From assembly GCA_958510875.1 (NCBI GenBank), contig OY294070.1:8370001-8434000 (forward strand): a stretch of DNA of 64,000 nt, written 5' to 3'. The notes under the pieces were generated by a model. It had not been told where the DNA came from, searched no databases, and worked only from the letters and a program-made list of their open reading frames with translations. The stretch comes from Endomychus coccineus (taxonomy: Eukaryota; Arthropoda; Insecta; Coleoptera; Endomychidae). Shown one piece after another: positions 24,001 to 32,932 of the stretch (position 1 is the first letter of the stretch; each line of letters starts with the position of its first letter). The position numbers were made by a program, and so were the translations under genes.

Positions 24001-27000
24001 ACCCCAACATTCCACCCCTGGTTCACACTACGTTCTTCGAACATTATAGATTTACCTTTCGTGTAGTCAAAGTGTAAAAAAAAAATCTAAATGCTCCTTC
24101 TAAATCTACATATTGAGGACAAGGTCGTTTCATAAGCCTGAGAAATGGTCATTCAAAAATATTATACTCACCACTCCCACCACCACCCCTGAGATTCGAT
24201 CTCAGGCAGAATCGTAAATACTCATATTCGTAACCGATTCGAAATTAATTTTAGTTCCGGTCCCTCCGACCACCCCTAAGCAAATATCTTCGATGTCTTT
24301 CCCTATCCGCTTCTCTTCTCCTGTCTCTTTGCTCTGTCGATTCCAGAGATCGTTTTTTGTTTATACTTTCTCTCAAATTTGCAAGTCTTTCTTCTCTCTG
24401 CTGTTCGGTTTCTTGAGATCGTCTTAATCTAGCTCGATTTCTTGCAGCCTCTAATCTCTTCTGTCTCATTTCTTCCGTCTCTCTCATTCTGTTATTTCGT
24501 TGCCTTTCTCTTTCTAATAATAATCGCCGTGCTCTTCTTACTTGACTCAACGAATTTTGATTGTTTGTTCCCTTTTGTGTTGTGCTATTCGATGATTGGC
24601 TGAAAATGTCCTCTCTGATGGATTTCAGCCAATCGTCAAATAGCACAATGCAAACAACACGGGAAAGGCCGTTTGTGTTGTGCTATTCGATGATTTGCTG
24701 AAATCCATTTGAGAGGACGAATTTTATTGTGGCTATGTTATGGGTTATATCCTTGTTCAATTCAAAATTATAATATAATTGAAATTAACTATTAGTTTAA
24801 TAAATTACAGATTAACTTATGAGTATGTGTCAAATTGATAACAAACTTTTTACATTTGTAGTTGTATTATAATAATAGATATTTGAAATTTGTTTCTGAA
24901 ACTATATTTGTTCCATTAAATTATTTAAAAAATTTATGATTTATGTTGAATTTTTTTTAAACTTCTGATACTTTTCGAAATATTTAGGTAACAAAGATGC
25001 TTTTGCAAAAAAAAACAATTTTTAGTCCAAGCAGTAGACGACGGCCTAATGTTGAATTTGCAGAAATTAATACCTGGAAAAAAAATATAAGCTTATAGGA
25101 AATTAAATTTAAAGGTGAGTTTCTGTTTCATGCAACTCGATCTGAAATGGCGAACATAACCTAAAAAATTAGCAAAGTTGCAAAAAGCGGTTTTTCTTAA
25201 ATAATCGAATCGGAAAAAGTTAAATAAGAAAGTTGTAGGTATCAAATAGATGTATCGATTTGCTCCTATGATAATTATCGATATCTTTCATACTTTTCGA
25301 GATATATTGAAAAAACCGTTAAAAATCGGGGTATCGAGAAATCGTTAACTATTACGTTTCCATACTTGCTATTTGTTGTACGTATAGTCCATGGCAAGTT
25401 TAAAAAGTGATTTTTTTTTTAATTTAAAATATTGATAATTTTTTGAGATATATCGATTTTTCGAAAAAAAGGCGCTCTCATAAATGGGCTAGATCTGACT
25501 GAAAAAATTGCACCTTTTTTTGAAATTTTTTTTTCAGATAAGTTTTACAATTTTCATTTTAGAGGATATCCTTGACGGAAATCGATCCCTGATATTTTTC
25601 CCTAATTACCAATAGAAAATGTTCAATCTACTACCTTCTGGACCAAAGATAATTTTTTAATTTCAAAAAAATCTGTAAGACGCAATAAACATTTTACAGA
25701 AGTGTACGTTATAGATGTTAATATTACATACCTACATTTTCAATAAAAAAATACTCAGCGGATGATCCTGGAGTAACGATTCTGGGCTTATTTTCTTCTA
25801 GAAGAGTTGTGCTATAATGTTACTGAAGAAATATAGCGTTTTTTCAAATTTTAAGGGTAAAAAAATGACTTTGTTTAAAGTGGCTTGTACTTGCAAAATC
25901 TTCAATATCTCGACTTTTGGATCAAGTACAAAAATCGAGATAAACACGAATATCGTATATATTTTCGCCTTAGAACCAAAATAGACCCGGAAATATTTTT
26001 TTACATTTCTAATTTGTTTTACTTTTACGTTATTTAAATTATTATTCATCATCAAATCAGTATTTTCTTTGTAATACCTCAAATGTTTTACTTAGTGAAT
26101 CATACTGACTTTATGCTTGCGGATCTCTTTAACAATTATTTAATTATTTCAGTAAATAATTTTTTATGATACAAAATTGAATAAACATATTAAGATAAGT
26201 TTGAAATTTCATTTGTTCAATATTATTAATTATTACAAAATATTTATAAAATCCTTACAATCAAAGTAGCGGTATACAGCAGTCTTGTATTAGTTTTCAC
26301 AAGTGTCGCTCAAGCATAAGGACAGTATGATTCATTAAGCAGAAAAGATGTTCCCCAGATTAAGTACAAAAGGAGTTTTGTACGTGATCCAAAAACCGAG
26401 ATATTGAAGATTTTGCAAGCACAAGCCACTTTGAACGCACGAAATCAGTTTCCCCCACTCCGCCGCACGCTCCGGCAGCCGCGTACGCTTCACTTTGTTA
26501 CTTAATTTCAAATACTATGAATCAATAAAACATATCCTGGTATTTTTTTATTGAAAATGTAGGTATGTAATATTAACATCTATAACGTACACTTCTGTAA
26601 AATGTTTATTGCGTCTTACAGATTTTTTTGAAATAAAAAAATTATCTTTGGTCCAGAAGGTCGTAGATTGAACATTTTCTATTGGTAATTAGGGAAAAAT
26701 ATCAGGGATCGATTTCCGTCAAAGATATCCTCTAAAATGAAAATTGTAAAACTTATCTGAAAAAAAAAGGTGCAATTTTTTCAGTCATTTTTTTTATCCT
26801 TAAAATTCGAAAAATCGCTATATTTCTCTAATAACATTATAGCACAACTCTTCGAGAAGAAAACAAGCCCGGAATCGTTACTCTAGGATCATCCGCTGAG
26901 AAGATCTAGCCAATTTATGAGAGCGTCTTTTTTTCGAAAAATCGATTTATTTCGAAAAATTATTAATATTTTAAATTAAAAAAAAAATTGCTTTTCAAGC

Positions 27001-29148
27001 TGGCCATGGGCTATACGTTGTAGTATAGGAATCTTCCATCCCTATACGAGATTACCTAAAATCCCTAAATTATAGAATGCGACCTTATTTCTATTAGTAA
27101 TGTTATTAAGTATATGTTAGCTGACCCACAAAGCAATATGTTTACTGTTGCGTTATATTAAACATATTGTTTGGCACAGCTACCTTGACATCTTAGTTTA
27201 GATTAACTAGGACAATAACAATAACAGTATATGACATTACCTAAAATCCCTAAATTATAGAATGCGACCTTATTTCTATTAGTAATGTTATTAAGAATAT
27301 GTTAGCTGACCCACAAAGCAATATGTTTAGTGTTGCGTTATATTAAACATATTGTTTGGCAAAGCTACCTTGACATCTTAGATTAGATTAACTAGGACAA
27401 TAACAATAACAGTATATGACATTACCTAAAATCCATAAATTATAGAATGCGACCTTATTTCTATTAGTAGTGTTATTAAGTATATGTTAGCTGACCCACA
27501 AAGCAATATGTTTAGTGTTGCGTTATATTAAACATATTGTTTGACACAGCTACCTTGACATCTTAGATTAGATTAACTAGGACAATAACAATAACAGTAT
27601 ATGACATTACCTAAAATCCCTAAATTATAGAATGCGACCTTATTTCTATTAGTAGTGTTATTAAGTATATGTTAGCTGACCCACAAAGCAATATGTTTAG
27701 TGTTGCGTTATATTAAACATATTGTTTGGCACAGCTACCTTGACATCTTAGATTAGGTTAACTAGGACAATAACAATAACAGTATATGACATTATTATAT
27801 ATTCGTACCTTTATATATTGACATACATCATTCAGATATTAATATAATAGTCATCAATCATTATTGACGGTATTGTCATTGATTTGTATCTGTACCAATT
27901 GTTATTATGTAGAGCGAGACATCAAGTCATAATGGCGTCGAGCTCTACGTTAAGTAAAGTGTAACTCTTTTTATAAGTGTGTGTTTCTATTCCTATTTCT
28001 CCACCGGGACCACGGGTCAGCTTAGGGCAAACCGCCCGACTTTAAGAGCTGATTCCCACAACGTACAGTAAATAACAAGTATGGAAACGTAATAGTTAAC
28101 GACTTCTCGATACCCTGATTTTCAACGGTTTTTTCAATATAACTTGTCATAGAAGCAAATCGATAGATCTATTTGATACCTACAACTTTTTCATTCAACT
28201 TTTTTCAATCTGAGCTATTGTTTTTTACTTATTTGAGAAAAACCTGTTTTTGCAACTTTTCCAATTTTTTAGGTTATGTACGCCATTTCGGATCGAGTTG
28301 CATGAAACAGAAACTCAACTTTAAATTCAATTTCCTATATGCTCATATTTTTTATATATATATATTATATTGCTTGGACTATTTGTAAAGTAATTGTTAA
28401 ATTGAATTTTCTTTCAACAAGAAAAATATATGTAACATACCCATAGTATCTAGAACTCCAACATACAAGGTATGAAGAAGCTATATCTCAAAATTTGTGA
28501 CCACCAAAAAGCATCCAACGTGAAAGGTAAAATCAAGTTACATGCAATATGAAAACAAGTGACTCACCTTTTCTCTACAGTTTCTACAAGATCATCATCG
28601 TCATCTTCAATAGTAATACATTCGATTTCAGAAGTAGTTTTATGAGCATTGTTTACATCGTTCCTTTGAGACAAACAAGGTAATGAAGATTTTGGAAAGG
28701 TATATGTTTGACTTTCATATTCAGTATCCATGATACAGTCCAAGCTGTTCGACATTGTACCAACACTGCACCCAACATCTTTTATATCTTGCTGTTCTTG
28801 CACACATAGTTCATCCGTGCTGGAGTTCTCTTCAAATTGATCTTCTGCTTTAAAACCGCTAATGAACTTTTCCTCATATTCTTCACTCTTTATATCTTGT
28901 ACAGTCAGTTCATATGATGTACTGGAGTTCCCTTCAATTGTATCTTCCACTTTGAAACCCCAATTGCACGTTTCCTCGCATTCTTCCTTCTTTATACCTT
29001 GTCGAGCCAGCTGATCTGCTTCTTCTTTTTTGACAACAACTTCGATACATTTTTCCTCGATACTTGTTGCGCACTTATGTTCAACACAATCGGATCCAAA
29101 ATCTAACTTCTGCAGTTTCGAACAGCGTTCTGAAATTTCCATATTCAT
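21077..29148 (-). CDS. C2H2 zinc-finger protein, probable two-exon gene with a 6.8 kb intron
   Basis: Exon A is 29148-28568. It starts MNMEISERCSKLQK and encodes an acidic region with repeated KKEE/FKVED/FKAED-like units, and its end AAAAG|GTGAGT leaves two bases of a codon. Exon B is 21743-21077. It starts after the acceptor attgcag in exactly the complementary phase, begins SEDNEREEKSQ and encodes three C2H2 fingers (CLKCSF...H; CKYCDY...H; CKFCKF...H) plus a decayed fourth. Joined, they give 415 aa. An acidic N-terminus with C-terminal fingers is the usual layout of insect regulatory zinc-finger proteins. The joining rests on strand, phase and domain logic; an unseen middle exon, or two separate genes, cannot be excluded. 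Transposons fill the intron. Confidence 0.6.
22075..22860 (+). pseudogene. Truncated hAT transposon (ZMYM/DUF4371-type transposase)
   Basis: The left end CAGTGGCGGCTGGTACTAAA matches the terminal inverted repeat of the hAT at 53618. The frame at 22318-22716 reads VFKGVSKTIQNELLDAML, LEADETTDTSNHQQMVVI and FWSFFKPGGHN, with the DETTD motif of this transposase group. After a frameshift it continues LNELQTILNSPSG and IAQSYDGASVMSGK. Homology ends by about 22860 and no right end is seen. It lies in the long intron of the minus-strand zinc-finger gene. Confidence 0.85.
23195..23960 (+). pseudogene. Non-LTR retrotransposon reverse-transcriptase fragment
   Basis: Plus-strand pieces include ITKAFDRAWHQSLVGKL, INDGVPQGSVLSPTLFLLQI and the C-terminal thumb sequence LYKAQIRPxLEY-like (IIYKAQIRPVLEYCFHVW, then HTLKLLDSIQK). 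These are the conserved blocks of R1/jockey-group LINEs common in insects. Stops and frameshifts between the blocks show it is dead. Confidence 0.85.
24251..24640 (-). CDS. Arg/Glu-rich helical repeat protein, probably transposon-encoded
   Basis: A 131-aa frame on the minus strand begins near MLFDDWLKSIRED and then repeats a unit of about 20-24 residues of the form RxRRxxETxEQRxxRLxxxR. Such repeats occur in insect Helitron- and other transposon-associated proteins. There is no splice site or 5' exon evidence. The 5' end overlaps a hairpin (24585-24650). It is either the surviving part of a transposon gene or an exon of one. Confidence 0.4.
   Translation of the reverse strand, partial: FDDWLKSIREDIFSQSSNSTTQKGTNNQNSLSQVRRARRLLLERERQRNNRMRETEEMRQKRLEAARNRARLRRSQETEQQREERLANLRESINKKRSLESTEQRDRRREADRERHRRYLLRGGRRDRN
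24580..24720. repeat. Hairpin plus direct repeat
   Basis: TGCTATTCGATGATTGGCTGAAA is followed closely by its near-complement, ending CAAATAGCACA at about 24650. The same word, GTGTTGTGCTATTCGATGAT, recurs as a direct repeat near 24675. This may be the end of the element encoding the Arg/Glu-rich frame. Confidence 0.6.
27019..28060. mobile_element. Solo LTR with internal 185-bp tandem array and 4-bp target duplication
   Basis: The insert begins TGTAGTATAGGAATC and ends GATTCCCACA, and is flanked on both sides by ACGT (27015-27018 and 28061-28064). The opposite arm of the host fold-back shows the uninterrupted target (ACTATACGTACAACA), which proves the insertion and its limits. No coding sequence remains. 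It is 1042 bp, and 740 bp of it are four 185-bp tandem units. Likely product of recombination between the two LTRs of a Gypsy- or BEL-type element; the family is not determined. Confidence 0.8.
27051..27790. repeat. Four 185-bp tandem repeats
   Basis: Units start with ATTACCTAAAATCC at 27051, 27236, 27421 and 27606, exactly 185 bp apart, and differ by only a few substitutions. They end in ACAATAACAGTATATGAC. A fifth start at 27791 diverges at once. Each unit is one long repeat with no separate spacers, so this is not a CRISPR. The near identity suggests recent amplification. Confidence 0.95.
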
Positions 29149-29555
29149 TACGACTAATGATTTGTACAACCAATATTTTTATTTACTGATTTAATAATGC
29201 TATTTTGTTAAACATTTTCTTAATAAACAAGTAAAATTGCTAAATATAAAGATAAGATATCTTTTAACTTTCTACGTTTTAAAGGCAAACTAGCAAACTT
29301 GCCTACGAACCACAGAATTTCATAAACCACAAAAATGTAACATCTTTCGAACGTACATTTCAACTAATCTATAAATGAGACCCATCACCTTGTTAAACGT
29401 CATTTCAAGAGTTGGAACATCGACACCCGGATAATTAAACAATTTTTACGTTACCAAGTATTCACCCTTGAATTTTTATTTTGATTTTGAATTTCAGTTC
29501 TGAATCGCCTTATCATTAAACTGCTTGAATTAACAAACTAAATAGCTCAAAGTAC
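29149..29555. promoter_or_regulatory. 5' flank of the minus-strand zinc-finger gene
   Basis: AT-rich region upstream of the start at 29148. It presumably contains the promoter. No defined motif recognised. Confidence 0.3.
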
Positions 29556-30102
29556 CCAGGCCCTTTCAGCTACCAACTAGAAGAGTTGCCAGGTAGCTTC
29601 GCACAATAACCCCCAGATGGCACTGCAAATCCCCCTAAAATTTGAAATAAACCCATCGATATATACAGTCGATGAATAAACCCCTAAAAAATTTTAAATA
29701 ATCTAAAAATAACATACAAATTATGAAATGCGAGTCTTAAACTTCCTGCTTGTGATTCGTGACACACGTTTCGAGGGAATCGTGTGTCGCCTTCTACTTA
29801 TCTAGGGTTATGACGCAGATAACCGCGTATATTTGAATGACGGAAATGATGTTATGCTTCTTACACTCTTGTAAATGTTGTTATTGATCGGTTGATTAAT
29901 TCAACAATTTGTAATGTTTAAAAATAAGGAAAAGAATTTAAACACCCGTCGAAAACCCCTAAATGAATTTCCACCTAAAATGCCCACTAAAGCCAAGAAA
30001 AAACAAAATTTGGGGGTTTCCCCCTAAACTGGCATCACTGCCAAGTAGCTACTAACAGACTAAAGTTTAGTTTCAGGGCTACTTGGTAGCTGAAAGGACC
30101 TC
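29556..30102. mobile_element. ~550-bp non-autonomous DNA element with terminal inverted repeats
   Basis: Left end GGCCCTTTCAGCTACCAAC (from 29559) and the reverse complement of the right end GGTCCTTTCAGCTACCAAG (to 30099) form a TIR of about 22 bp with two mismatches. AGTAC flanks both sides (29551-29555 and 30103-30107) and may be the target duplication. Second-order inverted words (GCCAGGTAGCT / AAGTAGCTAC, CCCCCTAAA / TTTAGGGGG) are also present. No coding sequence. Family not identified. Confidence 0.65.
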
Positions 30103-30112
30103 AGTACTTTAA

Positions 30113-30700
30113 CATTTATTTTTATATAGTGGATGAGGTGATTATTTTAATAGTGCTTGAATTAAATTGTACTAATAGAAGTTCTCGATTTTTCACTAAT
30201 TCAGTTGTTCTAAGCGAATAAAACATAAAATTTCAATATTTACTATATTTATTATATTTTTGAAGATAATATAAAAAAAACGGATTTGATGATATTTAAA
30301 ATATATTGTAGTGTTAGCTAAATCAAAACTACCAAGATTCTTTATTATAGACAACACAACTTCATATTCAAAAAGATAGATAGAAGAAATCCTCAATGGG
30401 CAACGAACATGTCAAATATAAAATATAAAATGATGTCTACTGCATGTTACACATAAATATTAAAAGTAAGTGTTAAAATTTTGAGCAGAAAATTCATTTA
30501 GACTATAAAAACAGTGAACTAGTAAAACATCTGTCAAAGCGATTTCAAATAGATTATTATTACAATTATTCATTCCTTCAAGGAGATGATGTAAATTTTT
30601 CGAACTGACGTACTTACACTTTTTTGAAATCGAATTGGATTTCTCTGAACCATTTTTGTAACATTTCTAAGCTGTTGATAGTTTTACATTCAAAATCATC
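30113..30700. other. Intergenic stretch
   Basis: AT-rich. No gene or repeat recognised. Confidence 0.4.
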
Positions 30701-32290
30701 TATACGAGGGACAGAGAAGTCCCTGAAAATAAAATAGATGGCGCCACAATCGAAAATCCCATGTGACATTTGTGATGTACCATCTTTAACCAGAACGCAT
30801 TAGACTGTCATTCAGTTCTTTTGACACCCGTCGAAAGCAAGCAGCCTTGACAATTGTCGTAAACATGGAAAAAAGGGAATTTCGCGTCTTAATTAAACAT
30901 TATTTCTTGCGTGGAAAAAACATTACGCAAACCAAAGCATCGCTTATCGAACATTATGGGGACTCTTCACCATCGATTGGAACGGTTCACAACTGGCTTA
31001 CTGATTTTCGTTGTGGCAGTATGACCACAAAGGACCCAGAACGTTCTGGTCGTCAATTTTTTAATATGAGAAAGCTATCTGACAGATCGGTGCCGCATTT
31101 GCTCGCTGTTAACAACAAGCGCGACCGTGTGACAACTTCAAAGGAGTGTTTGGCGATGTTCAAGCGCGATAAGAAGAACTCTTTGCGCCGTTACGTAACC
31201 ATGGACGAAACTGAAAATACCAATAAGTTAAAAATCAATGGCATTAGTTCTTCTTCTGATATACACAAGGTGGATTCTATTATTCCACAGGGCTCTGTTT
31301 TGGGTCCCGTTTTATATATAATATATACCTACGATCTAACAAACTACCTAAGGTATCAATCTCCTTTTTTTGCTGATTACAGCGAAATTATCGGTAACCC
31401 CCTCCACAAGACACTGGATCTTCAATAGGATATCTAGGAATCACTATAAATAACCAACTATTTTGGTCAGAACATATAAGTGGAGTAAATCGAAAAGCCA
31501 GCAACTCCAGATAGTCAGCTCTTGTTCAAATTATACAAGATCTACATCCCTCCTATAATGGAATATGGCGTATCGATTTGGTATCCATTTTGATCCGAAC
31601 TAAGATTAATAGGATTGAAGAAAGATTCGCCCTGTTCAAACTAGTTTCATTCTAATTATTCGTTCTTCGAAGATATCAAATTTCAACAGATTAGAACCTA
31701 AAATCTTTCCAAAAGCCTACTTTGACAATGGGATGTCTTTGTCAAAACATACAGAGGAAAATAATTATGCTAAAAGGAAAAAATGATTTGTATTTAGTTT
31801 TGTCTATCATAATTAGTGTCACAGTGGACTTGTCCTGGCGAATCGAAGCCGAAAAAGGTCAAAGTGGGTCTTTTGGGATGCACACGGTATCGTCCAAATC
31901 GATTACCTTGAAAAGGGTAAAACGATCACCTGCGAATATTATGCACAGTTGTTGGATCGTTTCGACGCCGATTTGAAGCGAAGGCGGCCGCATTTGGCAA
32001 AGAAAAAAGTGCTCTTCCACCATGACAACGCAACGGCGTTCAGGTCCGCAGTCGCAATGGCGAAATTGCATGAATTGCGGTACGAATTGGTTCGTTCACC
32101 ATATTCTCCAGAGTTGCTCCCCTGCGATTTTTATCTATTTCCAAACTTGGAGAAATATCTCGGCGGAAAAAGATTTGGCTCCAACGATGAGGTCATCGCT
32201 GGAACAAACACATATTTTGAAGAATTGCCGTAACCGTATTATTTGAAAGGGATCGAAAAATTTGAAAAACGTTGAACGAAGTGTATCGGA
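30701..32290 (+). pseudogene. mariner transposon split by a LINE insertion
   Basis: The left end (TATACGAGGGACAGAGAAG near 30701) is of mariner TIR type. The N-terminal transposase half (30865-31225) reads MEKREFRVLIKHYFLRGKN, then SIGTVHNWLTDFRCG and NNKRDRVTTSKECLAMF. Part of the middle, between the DNA-binding half and the MRKLS block, is already missing. After the LINE, the catalytic half resumes at about 31830: YYAQLLDRFDADLKRRRPH-like sequence, KKVLFHHDNA, YSPELLPCDFYLFP and LGGKRFGSNDE. Frames and stops show it is inactive. Known insect mariners have one ~345-codon frame; this one is broken at several points. Confidence 0.9.
31226..31800 (+). pseudogene. LINE fragment nested in the mariner
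   Basis: Immediately after the mariner word TMDETE, the frame switches to reverse-transcriptase sequence: VDSIIPQGSVLGPVLYIIYT and then FFADYSEI where FADDT is expected. A broken thumb region follows, to about 31700. The fused open frame 30847-31428 is therefore an accident of two transposons, not a gene. Confidence 0.85.
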
Positions 32291-32376
32291 CAACAAGGAG
32301 ATCACATTGAGAAATAAAATAAGAATTCTTGTTTCATTTTTCAGTGATTTTTCACCTTGTCCTCTTATTATCAGAA

Positions 32377-32515
32377 GATATAGCTGCTTAGCTGCTACAG
32401 AGTCATCAGCGAAAGAAGTGAGCTCATCATTCATAATGGCAGGAAGGTCATTCACATAAACAATAAAAAGTAGCGGCCCAAGAATTGAGCCTTGAGGCAC
32501 CCCTCGTAAAATGTC
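32377..32515 (-). pseudogene. Non-LTR reverse-transcriptase fragment
   Basis: The minus strand reads GVPQGSILGPLLFIVYVND, then LTSFADDS, the core palm blocks of a jockey-like reverse transcriptase. The fragment is about 45 codons with no ends visible. Confidence 0.85.
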
Positions 32516-32932
32516 CTGGCAATTTTAATGCATTTATTAATAGGATTCTGATTTGTTGTGATCAAGATATGAGGTCATTAACATTCTGAATAGCTTCTCC
32601 AACAATATAACATCATTTTCATTGATACGCTTTTTTCAAATACTTTCAAATCTGTCTATAATTATTAAAATCACTCTCAATTCATCATAAATACTATCTT
32701 TGAACTTTGGATTATAGATATTTTAGCGGGCAAGAGCTATGAAAAATCTAAAAGTTATACTTACCAATTTACATTCATTCAAGGGTCAAATTCGATGTTA
32801 TGAATATTCAAATTTACCAAAGAAACACGTCAATAATTGAATTGAATTCATCAATTATGTAACAATGCTCACATTTCAAGTTCTTGTTCACCTGGTTTCA
32901 AGTGGGTTAAGCGTAAATATTTATTGACGAAA

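Larger units (their letters stand above)
25015..28386. mobile_element. Long fold-back element, interrupted by a solo LTR
   Basis: Sequence from about 25015 (TTTTTAGTCCAAGCA) inward to about 25940 is matched in inverted order by 26340-27018 and 28061-28386. Matched blocks include CATGCAACTCGATC, TATGGAAACGTAATAGTTAA, TGAGAGCG with TTTTTTTCGAAAAATCGAT, GAAATCGATCCCTGATATTT and TATAACGTACACTTCTGTAA. Without the LTR it is about 2.3 kb. Parts of the arms are out of order, so it is rearranged. Open frames inside are arm translations. It sits in the intron of the minus-strand zinc-finger gene. Confidence 0.85.

Noticed and set aside
27051..27790. Regular repeats that could suggest a CRISPR array
   Set aside because: The 185-bp units are contiguous with no unique spacers and lie in a eukaryotic solo LTR.
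30847..31428. 193-aa protein joining a transposase N-terminus to a reverse transcriptase
   Set aside because: It is a chance fusion of a mariner and a nested LINE; each half continues its own element.
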